A DNA stretch of 64,000 nt, taken from Takifugu bimaculatus (Eukaryota; Chordata; Actinopteri; Tetraodontiformes; Tetraodontidae). The stretch is taken from the NCBI GenBank assembly GCA_004026145.2, contig CP034990.1, forward strand, positions 1,482,699 to 1,546,698, given 5' to 3'. The position numbers and the translations under genes were made by a program. Below are positions 1 to 13,814 of the stretch, in pieces (the stretch's first letter is position 1; each line of letters begins with the position of its first letter). Under the pieces are notes generated by a model. The model made no database searches. It saw nothing but the letters and a program-made list of their open reading frames with translations, and had not been told where the DNA came from.

Positions 1-261
1 CACAGACCTTCGGGAAAACATGTCAAACACGCATATGTCTATGGACATTTGGGAAGGAACACACACACACACCCACACTTGTACACACACAATCATAGGG
101 CTATACTAAAAAGGAGTGAGAATGAAGGTCGAGAGTAATAAAGATGATGTATTGAGTAAAGGTTATCCTGTCTCTAAGATGCTAATTGTTCTGTCAACAA
201 TATTCATTTGCTAGGACTCCCAAAGGGCACACATCCATTTCGATTGTTCCAAGCAGATGGG

Positions 262-262
<1 letters not shown>

Positions 263-292
<30 letters not shown>
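263..292 (+). repeat. (TG)15 microsatellite
   Basis: Perfect TG array in the intergenic region. A short AC array also lies at 60-90. Confidence 0.95.
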
Positions 293-293
<1 letters not shown>

Positions 294-363
294 ATGTGCA
301 GTGAGGGGGTATCTGCGTATCTGCAGTAGTGCCAAATTTCTATATCTCTATCTATCTGTCTAT

Positions 364-600
364 ATACAGTCAGGTTCGGAAATATTGCAGGACACGATTC
401 TCATATTTCTCCACGCCCCCACAATGGTGGTGGACTTATAATAAAACAAGGTGTGTTTTAACTACATGAAATCAAACTTTCACTTCTCGCTACTTGGTTA
501 CAAATCAAGATTACAGCCTTAAGTCTGGAATGTATAGACATCACCAGACGCTGGGTTTCATTCCGGGTGTTTTCAGTTCCTATTTATTCTTGGGACGCTC
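364..600. mobile_element. Tc1-like DNA transposon relic (terminal part)
   Basis: The segment starts TACAGTCAGGTTCGGAAATA and continues with an ACAATGG block and a GTGTTTTAACT block, followed by CATCACCAGACGCTGGGTTTC. This order resembles a widespread teleost Tc1-like element, with the terminal sequence followed directly by antisense transposase sequence. No frame is open, the copy is strongly diverged, and the far end was not found. Confidence 0.45.
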
Positions 601-660
601 TCTCTCTCTCTCTGTTGCAGGTTTATTGTGTGTGTAATTCTATGTAAAGTCTATTTAAAT

Positions 661-3249
661 GATGAATAGAGGTTTAAATCGGGACTGTCTGCATCTGTTT
701 GCATGTCAAGAAATATTTGCCCAATGCAGAAAGAGCTGTACTCATTTCCATCGTCTTCAATAATATTTCAACGAGGCCCATAAATAGAGCTTTATGTTAC
801 CTACAAGCCCTGTCAACTGGTAAAGACGATAGTAGCATGGTGAACATCTATGGATTTAGTTTGAATGAATCTGATAAGTGTACATTTGATACTCAGTTTA
901 CTGCAGCAACTGTCTGGTACGTGTAAGAAACATTTTACACCATGTAAAGATATATTTAGATTTATCTCAACAGTTTTGGATAAAGTTTGATATCTAAATC
1001 TATTAACATATGTAGAGATGTGGTTTGTTATTTTCTTTTCGACTATCGTCTCTTGTCTTCATGAATCCTCTTCAAGTACAGTATATTCCCATCAATGACA
1101 AAGTCAACCATATTTTACATTAGCGTGTACAGAACATTGCAAGAAACAAAATCAGTGATCAATCCAGGCCCTGAAAGATGTTAGTAGGACGACAGATGCA
1201 ACATAATGAAGCCACTTTCAATCCAGGGTAACTTTGATTTAAAGGGTGAGATGCTCTGTCATTTTAAGGAAGTATTAACTAGTGGAAATAGGTTATCCAT
1301 CATTAAGAGGCATTCAAGGGCTAACTCTGAAATGCAGGTCCGCCTACATCGCTGAGTAAATGGTGTCCATGGAGGAGAGGTCAGAGCTGATGAGCCAATC
1401 TGCTGTTTGGATGAGCAGCTGCAGCTGTCAGGGTGGAAATAAACTCAGATTTTGTGATTTTGCTGGTCAAGATGGTTTTAATGAGTCTTCTGTAAGCCTG
1501 AAAGAGGAGCGGGTGCTTTAGTTTGGGCTTCTTGAGCAGCTTTAGGAAGTGAAGACAGGGAGGGTTCTCTTAAAGAAGGGGTTCTTTTGTTTTATCCATT
1601 TGGAAAACAAGGTCATTCTCCCCTGTACATGCCTTTAATCCGAGGACCAGGGGCGTCATGTACAGAGACTTGCTGGGATTTCAAATTGAATTCTGGCATA
1701 AAAAAACTGTGAAACTGCATATGGAAACTCTGCGTATTCCTGAATCTGAGCGCTTCTGCTTTGTACATCCCAGTCGATGTCAAATTGAATGCAAATGTTT
1801 TTTGAAACAGTCTCCACCCTCGCCACACCCTCAAATACATACGCAAAACAGGGACACAAAAGATTGTTTTTGGCACAGCGCTGTCCTTTGGCATTAATGA
1901 TGAATGGAATATTCTGTACAAAGTTAGATCAGTTTCCATCTTTGACTGTGACACGCCACTCTCACAGATCCTAAGCAAATGCAGTTGCATTCATGTAATT
2001 AATGACATAAATCCTTTAAACAGGTAGACGATAAGAGTTTTGTTGTTGTGGCTGTAGTGTAGCAGCAAAACAGCAAGTCACCAACTTTGACCACTAAGGA
2101 GTAATGATGCTGAACCCAGGCTCATATTCGGGGGCGCGCCTGCTCAACGCCTGTCAGGAGGATTCATTTTAGGACAGTTAAATGATTTATTTCCCAAGAA
2201 GCCGCCCATCCCACACTGTGCCAGCTTGGAGCCTGTTGCCGACCATGTTGGGCTGAATGAATGAACCGTGTGTTGATCCAGGCCACCTCGCCACGACGAT
2301 GGTTAACCGTATTGGTGCATCCCAGCTGATCTGGACGGTAAACGACTTAAAATGATTTCTCTTTACATAAATTCCTCTTGTGACGGTGCCTTTCTAGTGA
2401 CGTGTGTGCAGCCAACAGCTCCGATTACTTTAAGAAAACCGGCTCTCGCTTCAAATTGTTTCTTCTTGTTGGCCTGTCCCACTGCAGTGTGTATGAGGAT
2501 TTTATATACGCGGTTGACATTTGGACAGGTCCGTCCCACATAGCTGGCACAGCTCGGCTCAGTGTCAGCTGGCTCAGTCCTGATCGGGGGGGGCAGATCT
2601 CCCTGAATGACCCCATGTCTGTGGTCAGCACCAGATGGGCCCAGGTAGGACATGGCTCTGGTCCATGAAGACGGTCCTTGGGAACCTAAAGTGGCTGATG
2701 AGCCAGTCCTTCCCTTTCACTGCTCTATTGACAATCATCTAATAGCACCAAATTCCATTGTTGTTAACAATCTTTTCTGCACCGTTTCACGCGCACATTT
2801 GTATCTGCTTAAGTAATCGCAAAGACCTGGATGTTTTATTTGTTCATCTGTTTATCCGTAATGTGAACATTCTCCGGAATACCCGTTTGGACATTATTAG
2901 CAGCTTCCCAGCATCACCACTGAGGTTTGCCAATGCTTCAAAAAGACTAGAAATGTGCTGCACACCAACCACCAAGTCGGCGTGGAGCAGCACATATTTC
3001 CACTGTCATTCCACTTGTGATAAATCTGATCAAGAGTGTACACCATGTTTTGGTGCATACACACCCTTTGAACAGGCGGCCCCAGGTCCCTGTATAGTGG
3101 AGTCCCAGGTCCCTGTATAGTATAGTCTCTGATGAGGGCCAATGCTTCAGGAAGTCCAGGGTCCATTTCTGGGTGTGGGTGTAGGTAACCTGGGTCTGGT
3201 TTCCCTAGAAACTAAAATGGTTTTAATTTTTTCCTGACCTAGTTTGAGG
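661..3249. other. Intergenic, no gene recognised
   Basis: Unique-looking non-coding sequence downstream of cdh8. A 23-bp direct duplication (CCCAGGTCCCTGTATAGT core) lies at about 3082-3122. Small open frames here have no recognisable domain or splice context. Confidence 0.5.
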
Positions 3250-3289
3250 ATCTAAAGACAAAGAATGTCAGACGCAAACAATGTTTGTG

Positions 3290-3865
3290 ATTTTGGGATG
3301 TAAATACAATAAACTTCACTCAGTCTCATGTAATTCTCACTCCCATTTTTGATGTGTGTGAGGGTTTTGTGCAGAATGTGGGTGATGTTGTCCTCGGCTG
3401 GCTTGTCTGGATGGTTAGTGTACTGCAGAGGGTCAAAGGAGCTAAGGATGCAGGGGCAGATGAAGTCCTTTACAAGCCTCTCAAACATCTTCATGAGTGC
3501 AGATCTTACTGACATGGGCTTATTGTGCTGTGTCACTGGCAAAATGGTGGATTTTTTGCGGCACTCTGGAATTTGTCGGAGACTAATTGAAGATGTCAGC
3601 AAGGACACCAGTCAGCTGATCAGTGGAGCTTCTCAGAACATGTCCCAGATGCCTTCAGGTCCAGCAGATGTTCTGTTGTTAACTTATTTCAGAACCCTGC
3701 GTGCCTCCTGTGCCGTCACCATCATCACTCATGACATCATCCATTTGTGTCCAGTTGTAGTTCTAGATCCAAGTGTAGTAGATGTTGAGCCCATCGGAGA
3801 ATGTAGAAAAGAACCCGAAGGCCTCACAGCATGGTCGGGGACATGGCTAGCATCAAATGACCAAT
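3290..3865 (-). pseudogene. LINE reverse transcriptase fragment (L2/CR1-like), decayed
   Basis: The minus strand encodes a degraded stretch of non-LTR retrotransposon reverse transcriptase. It contains IPECRKKSTILPV, then MKMFERLVKDFICPC, then SFDPLQYTNHPDKPAEDNI and THILHKTLTHI. This is the N-terminal fingers region that precedes the RT active site in CR1/L2-like elements. The YADD catalytic box is absent and the copy is truncated on both sides. The long open frame on the opposite strand (3349-3897) is only its antisense shadow. Clade assignment is from memory of the motif and is tentative. Confidence 0.7.
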
Positions 3866-3869
3866 TTAC

Positions 3870-4480
3870 TAATGTGCTATCAAGCCAACAGGAGTAGGAA
3901 TGAACTTAAGCCTTACAGGGTGTTTTCATTCTTGCAATTGTAAAGTTTGAGTTGAGTTGGGTGATACTTTGAAATTAATACAAGCAAATAGCAACTGTGA
4001 GAGTAATTTGAAAGCTTTGAGTTTGGCACTACTGTCTATGTTATCTAAGCTTAGGAGAAAACCATATTTAAAAAAGGGAAAGGGTGACAAGTCCCTGTCG
4101 TGTAAGCCCCACATTCCCTCGAATTTACTGTCCAATGTCGGAATTGGAGCTGTGAAGTTATATTTTAGCAGTAGCTTTAGAGGACAGAGAAGTGGTGGTT
4201 CCTGACCAACTGCAGCTAATTCATTAGGGAGAAAGGGAGAGTGGAATCAACCCAGTCATTTAAAGTTACCATAGCGACCTCAGCATTATTAAAATTTAAA
4301 GGCAACAATGTTTATTTCCATCTTCTTCACTGCTCTAGGACAGTTCCAGGAGGACCCACATGAAATTAGATGTGATGAATATGGTCACGGTGCAATATGG
4401 AACTGTCTCTTCATAAAGGAAAAAGAAATCAAAAAGGCTTCTTTTGGGAAAAATAGCAAAAAGGGCTTTTTTGTGCATAA
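3870..4480. other. Intergenic, nothing recognised
   Basis: AT-rich non-coding sequence between two LINE fragments. No motif or repeat is identified. Confidence 0.5.
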
Positions 4481-4481
4481 C

Positions 4482-4700
4482 CTCCATCCATCCATCCTCT
4501 ACCGCTTATCCGGGGTCGGGTCGCAGGGGCAGCAGCCTAAGAAGAGAAGCCCAGACTTCCCTCTCCCCAGCTACCTCTTCCAGCTCATCCGGGGGGATCC
4601 CCAGGCGTTCCCAGACCAGCCGAGAGACACAGTCTCTCCAACGTGTCCTGGGTCTTCCCGGGGGGTCTCCTACCGGAGGGACATGCCCTGAACACCTCAT
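4482..4700 (-). mobile_element. LINE 3' end fragment, 5' truncated
   Basis: On the minus strand the frame reads GRPRTRWRDCVSRLVWERLG, then PDELEEVAGEREVWASLL and LLPLRPDPG. This is the C-terminus of the reverse transcriptase ORF of a LINE abundant in teleosts. It is followed by a short GGAT-repeat tail (plus-strand CCATCCATCCATCC at 4482-4497). Only the last 200 or so bases are present, as usual for 5' truncated insertions. The longer, older copy at 45.5-46.7 kb appears to be the same family. Confidence 0.8.
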
Positions 4701-4739
4701 TTCAAAATGTAAAAGATCTCATTGAATAACGGTAACATA

Positions 4740-5330
4740 TTACTCAACAATACTTTTTGAAATGACTCTTACCCAGAGCCTTTTCTGCGGGGAAAAATTA
4801 AAAATGAAATGGTTCCTGCAGACATTTTTGTGCGGCTTCACACACACCATAAGGTCCCAGAACATGTACAGTAGCGTTTCAGCTGTTGCCCACATCAAGC
4901 AGAACAGCTAAATACTTGCATCACAGTCTCTGATCTATGTTTTAAGCCAGATGAAGTGCTGCTTATATATTCTGCTTTATTTTCTGATTTTTTATGCACA
5001 CACACACACACACACACACATAACGTTTAAAAATTACTCAATATACTGAAACAGCTGAGAGCTTCTCATTTGTTTCTCTCAGCTTATCTTTTAAATGTTT
5101 TTTGTACATTCAAGATAATTGTTTCTGCCTTAATTCACTAACATATTTTATTTCTTACAGTGTTGATGTGAGAGGTGGAGGATGAAAGTGAAAAAGTTCT
5201 GAATAAATTAATGTGAGCGCAAATTTCCTCTGGGGAACGAAAACCGGTTTGCACTTTAAAGTTCAATAGGGAACATTTTTAACCTGTCAATCTGCAACGA
5301 TAAACTGATAGAAAGAATCAACCCTCACAT
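4740..5330. other. Intergenic with a CA microsatellite
   Basis: A (CA)12 repeat occupies 4997-5020. The rest is AT-rich non-coding sequence without recognisable elements. Confidence 0.55.
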
Positions 5331-5334
5331 CCCA

Positions 5335-5720
<386 letters not shown>

Positions 5721-6439
5721 AGGCGATCAGGCTTCAGGCTCTGTCTCCAATGTGGTCATTTGCAGTTCAGAGGTAAGGCTGGAAGATGTTGGAGCAGTGG
5801 GAGAGTCCCTCATGCCACCAGCCTGCTTTGACTTACAGAGAGCACTCTGTCAAAGTGCTGCTCATAATGAGGAGCACACGGCGACATAGCTCACACTTGG
5901 ACTGCACAGTCCTAAGGTTAAATGATATGACAGCCTCTAACTAAGTCTTTTTTGCCTTAAAGGTCAGTTGAATATTTTATTGCCACCCAGGCCTGCTGGT
6001 GTATTGAAATGCTAATGTGGATAGCATACAGGACAGCTTCTGTGAGGGAGGTCTTCTGAAAGGTCAGCCCGTCCCTGCACTACTCACTCCGATTCATGCA
6101 CCAATGGCAAACACACCCACACCCAAACACACTTTGTTCCCCTTGTGCAGATGCAGCACGAAGGCGTGACTTGTAAAAGTGATGCAGATGGACATATAAG
6201 CTCATGCTTATTATTTCACCACCCTTTCATTTCCATGACAATCTGTGTTGAGTGTACTGGCTCATTTCATGGTATCATTAGTGTAGAATGCAATTTCCTG
6301 CTCAGCGTCCAGCACGGACAGAATGTCATGGGGACAAGTGTGAAGATGCCTGCGAAAGCGGTCAGTTTAAAGATAACGTCAGACTTTCTGCTGGAGGAGG
6401 TTTTCGGTGTCTGACGAAGACTTCTTACCTGTCTGTCCG
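5721..6439. other. Spacer between the inverted GATA elements
   Basis: About 720 bp of non-coding sequence separates the two inverted copies. No gene or repeat is recognised in it. Confidence 0.5.
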
Positions 6440-9749
<3,310 letters not shown>

Positions 9750-9750
<1 letters not shown>

Positions 9751-9995
9751 ACAGTGGGTATGGAAAGTTGTCAGACCCTCTTCATTTTTTTACTCATGTC
9801 AAAATCCCCCCCCAAAAAATCCAAACTAGTATTAATTTAGTTTTTTTTTTAAATAAAAAAGGCATAAACCTGTCTAAATAAGGCCTTTCAGTTTGTAGAG
9901 CACACCAGACCTGTGCTGAGATCCATGAGGTCAAAAGAACAGCCTGAAGAGCTCAGGGACAAAAGTGGAGCCGTAGAGGCTAGAAAAGACCTACC
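9750..9995 (+). mobile_element. Tc1-like transposon relic with start of transposase ORF
   Basis: The segment begins ACAGTGGGTATGGAAAGT, the type of terminal sequence seen in a common fish Tc1-like family. It then has TTTGTAGAGCACACCAGACC and an ATG at 9925 starting MRSKEQPEELRDK. That is the beginning of the paired-like DNA-binding domain of Tc1 transposases. Similarity stops after about 20 codons and the sequence passes into an unrelated tandem repeat. The rest of the transposase and the other terminus are missing. Confidence 0.65.
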
Positions 9996-10100
9996 CAGAT
10001 AGCATACAGATGTGGGCCACTTCAGGCAACCATCTGCCACTGTAGGCATTAGTCTGGCCCCCAAAGAACAGATGTGAACCTAACCACGCAGCACACGTGG
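9996..10100 (+). repeat. Degenerate tandem-repeat fragment, left part
   Basis: The segment starts ACCCAGATAGCATACAGATG and has alternating GTGGGCCACTT, CATCTGCCACTG and GTCTGGCCC motifs. It resembles the units at 10.7-11.0 kb and may be a displaced end of the same array. Confidence 0.45.
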
Positions 10101-10640
10101 CCATTGCTCCTTCACTTATTTGGGATTAAGCAGCTGGTGACCAATGGAGCCCCGTCCAGCCAGGATGTCCCTCATGCTCTGGGAGCGATAGTTATGTTGC
10201 AATGCTCTCGGTAGCTAATGTTGATATGTCAATTAACAAAATTAAGGAAAATATGTCCATCACGAACACCTAATCCCCTTGTTCATATTCTGGACATCCC
10301 TACCATAAGACATTTAGCAACACCAAGGAAAATATATTAACATGGCCCTTTTACATATCAGTCTCAACACACTGTTTCTTTCAATAAAGTCAACGTTATT
10401 CGCTATGTCGTGATGAATGTTATCTTTGCATTGTCGCTTCAAGTTGAGGTTGCAACATATTCAAATGGACAAGGAGAGAACAGAAGTCATGGCGAGTGAA
10501 GGTGAAAATGATCAATTGTGTGTTCTGGTTTATTGTATTTATTCACATTTGACAGAAAACATTATCACGGTGTGCAGGATAGACAGGGTCATAAACTGGG
10601 AACCGGATCTGGGTTAGTCCTGCAGCTAATTGCGAGTGGG
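10101..10640. other. Sequence between two parts of a degenerate tandem repeat
   Basis: Non-coding sequence with no identified element; it may be an insertion that split the flanking repeat array. Confidence 0.4.
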
Positions 10641-11010
10641 TTCTAATGAATTTGGTCCGCCGTCGGTTGATATGTAGCATTATGACAAGGCTGTTTGTCA
10701 TCGGGAAGACAAGTGCCAGTATTCCATGTGGTAGGTGGGCCAGAATAATAATGCACAGTGGCCCACATTGGGGTGAGTGCTGCTTTACTGGGTCCCTTCT
10801 TGGTGCGTTGGTTTGGTTTTGGAGCACTTGGGGCTCTGGCAAACACCTGTGGACCGCCAAAGTGCCATCAATCCGTGTGGTATATGGACCAGGATAAAAA
10901 TGTCTTGTGACCCACAAATGGCAACAGGAGCGGACCGCCCGAGTGCCATCCACACATGCGATATGTGAGCTGGATGAATATGTCAGATGTAGGCCGGAAG
11001 AAGTCAGACT
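10641..11010 (+). repeat. Degenerate tandem repeat of GTGCCAT...GTGG units
   Basis: At least three diverged units are visible near 10711, 10860 and 10940. Each has a GTGCCA(T/G) start, a (T/C)G(T/C)G(G/A)TA core, a GGACCAGGATAAAAATG-like segment and, in the first two, GACCCACA/GGCCCACA followed by GGACCGCC. Spacing is irregular (about 80-150 bp). The 190-aa frame on the minus strand across this block lies in the repeat and is not a credible gene. Confidence 0.55.
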
Positions 11011-11142
11011 GGACCAATCACAGAGTTGATCACTGCGGCCGCTGCAGCTGCGTCTGAGAGATGCTGAACCCAAAACCGGTTCCAGAAGCTGTCTTTGGTG
11101 TGTGTAAATGAACATAAAATGTTGCTGTTTGTTTTTTCTTTA

Positions 11143-11345
11143 GAAGGCAGCACAGCCTGTAGTCGACTGGGCTGAGAAGCGGAGGGTTGCTGGTTCAAGC
11201 CCCAGTGCGGGTAAAACATGGAAGGTGTTCTGGTTGTAGGGGGAGGGGCCAGAATACCTCTAAAGCACTGCTGCGGTACTGTTGAGCAATGCCCACATAA
11301 GGCCCTGCACCCACCCACCCCCCTCCTTATTTAACAGCATCCCCG
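11143..11345 (+). mobile_element. tRNA-derived SINE
   Basis: It begins with GAAGGCAGCACAGCCTG and a box-A-like TAGTCGACTGG. A box B GGTTCAAGCCC at 11192-11202 fits the RNA polymerase III promoter consensus GGTTCRANNCC. The body has AGGTGTTCTGG, GGGGCCAGAATACCTC and CACTGCTGCGG blocks. A diverged copy of the same family, lacking box B, lies on the minus strand at 34.05-34.2 kb. Confidence 0.65.
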
Positions 11346-11359
11346 TGACCCTGAAAGAA

Positions 11360-13580
11360 ATAAAGCGTCCAAGAAAGGAAAAAGATAATTATGTAAAAGG
11401 ATGACAAATGCACACTTGTAATGTAAAGCACTTTGAGTGGTTGGAGATGAGCAGAAATGTGCTATTTCAAAACAGCCTCTTTAGTTACTGTTGGCCTGCT
11501 GATTTTCCACTGCAGGAGGGTCCAGTGCTTCTCTCCCTTCTCTATTACCGACAAAGTAACTGAATCTTTCAGAATTCATCCTCACCAGAATTATAAACAT
11601 TTCTGAGCTAATCCAAAATGCATGCCAGAGGCTAATGTCTTACTGTAGTCTTCTCCTATAGTGACAAACAAGATTTTTCTCTTCGACCAGTTCTACTAAA
11701 GCTCATATTTTAGCTTGGAACTGCAGATAGACTCCAGCAAAACACGTGACGCTGATGCAGAATAATCCTCACTTAGCAGCAAATGGATGGCTGGATGAAC
11801 ATCAGCTTTATGATTAAAAAAATGTTAAATATTCATCAGCTCTTTGGGCAGACGTAACCCCCACGGTTGTGGCAGTGCTACTGGCTCTCACCCCATCAGC
11901 CAGTGGAATGAATTAATGCCCTGGGCAGAGAATAAAGAGAAAAGAATTGTACATTTTTCTTCATTCGTCTGAAGTGTCACCCACTATTAGATTATCAGAG
12001 GCATTGTCTCCATTTACTGGCAGACAATTTCAATAACAACTTTTAATATTAAAATCAGACTAAAACCTTTGAAATACAGATTGCATTTCAACCAATGTAG
12101 TCCTTTCCTGGAAAAGTAGAGTTTATAAACGGGAGCACGCCGCAGACAATGAAGCACTTTGTACACTTAATCAGCCAGTGGATCAAGCTGATTGTGCTCT
12201 GCATAGCAATTCTGCCATCATTTACGCAATCAGTTGGAACTTCCAACCTAGCAGAGATACATTTAGAAATAGGAGCTGCATTTACATTGATAAGATTACA
12301 TTTTTAATGTGAAGCTGTGGCATTTCCCTTTTTGGATGTGTCATTGTGTCTACAATGATCACAGTGACAAATGTGGGTTTTTGTGTTCACAGGTTTGACT
12401 TGGTTCATCAAAATTCTTCCCAAAAGCAATCACACTTTAATTGTCAGAACATTATGTCATTGGTTCCATTGGGACCTGGAAAGTTTAAACAAAACAAAGT
12501 TCTTTTTTTCTAGCAGAAAAAGCTGAAACACCGAGTGCGAAACTTCTGAAGACTTCTCATGAAAAGAAATATAAAGATACTGTATAAGCATGCATTCTGA
12601 ATATATTTGCAATTGTAAAAATCCTAAAAAAAAAAGAAGAAACTTAACATTATTTATGTCAAGGATTCAGAACTGGACTCAGACACAGAGAAATATCAAT
12701 GGCTTTATTTAACAGAGTTAATGAATTCCTCAACAAAGTGGCAACATTATCAAAGTGGAAAAGTATGCCTGATAGAGGGGGGAAAAAATCCCAAAGCTGA
12801 AATCAGAATTACTCCAAAGATCAAGAGGATAAGCAAAGAAATTTCGCAAAAATTAACAAAAAATGCTCTTTTAATAACTGAGGCTCTAAAACAAAAGTCT
12901 TTGGAACTCTTTTTGGAAACGAACTCCCTCAATAGAGGTAAACACAGAAACAACTTTGCAAAGACTTTTTAGGACCGGGACAAGGACTTGGACAAAATGG
13001 AGTGTACGACCAGGACAAAACACTGTGGCACAGGACAAAGGCAGACACGAACTTGTGAGGTTAACTGGGGACAGGTGAGACAATCAGGAAGCAGGAAAGA
13101 CACACAAGGGAAGAAAATGACCTCAAGGAGCGGAGTTACCTTTCAAAGTAAACCAGAATTCTTCCGTGTGGAAAATTTTCAACATGTTAAAATGGAGCTC
13201 TTCAGCTTGATTTGCAGTTAATTTGCTCTGCTCCCCCTGAACTATGAAGCAGGAATCCAAGAATTTTCATTCCACTATCTGTTGTAGTGTTAGATTTCTA
13301 CATATAACATTGACATTACTGTTTAACTTTCCATAACTTTATTATTTAGTGTAGTGTTGCAGTGTGATAGTGTCTGACCTTTAATGCTAGCTACTGCTCC
13401 AAACTGCCAGCACCATGGTCAGAACCTTGTAAGTGACCAACAAGTCACATCTCTGAATTTATGTGTTGTTTTTTTAAAAAAAAGTGGCATGACAGAGCTG
13501 ATGCAGCCAATAATCTATCAAACTGAGAGCAAAAGTAGGTGGAATCGAACTAACGACACTGCTGAAAATCGCCTAGATGA
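11360..13580. other. Intergenic; probable repeat remnant at about 12655-13115
   Basis: Mostly AT-rich unique sequence. The stretch at about 12.65-13.1 kb (CACAGAG and GGACAAA motifs, then GACAGGTGAGACAATCAGG) resembles a dispersed fish repeat by general texture, but I cannot name the family. Confidence 0.35.
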
Positions 13581-13584
13581 ATTT

Positions 13585-13810
13585 CTGTGTGGTATTTACA
13601 TGTTGTTCTCATGCCTGGGCGGTATTCCCGTTTCCTCCCACAGTCTCAAAACATCCATGTTAGCTTTATCACCTGTGTTTGAATGGCATTGGTGTGTGTC
13701 CTGCTGGTGACCTGTCCAGGGTGTATCCTTGCTTCCCGCTCTGGGGAAAAGATCGGACACCGCTGTGACCCTGATTGGGAATAAGGGGTGTTAGCTGGAA
13801 AATGGATACA
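13585..13810 (+). repeat. SINE/LINE2-type dispersed repeat remnant
   Basis: The sequence has TTTCCTCCCACAGTCTCAAA, then ACATCCATGTTAGC, then GGTGACCTGTCCAGGGTGTA and TGTGACCCTGATTGGGAATA, ending GGAAAATGGATACA. This order matches the conserved body and 3' tail of a SINE family very common in teleosts. The 5' tRNA-like head is missing or unrecognisable. Confidence 0.65.
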
Positions 13811-13814
13811 CTGC

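Noticed and set aside
3349..3897. 182-codon open frame on the plus strand
   Set aside because: It is the antisense of a LINE reverse transcriptase fragment whose motifs read on the minus strand.
10543..11115. 190-codon open frame on the minus strand
   Set aside because: It spans a degenerate tandem repeat and has no domain or splice context.
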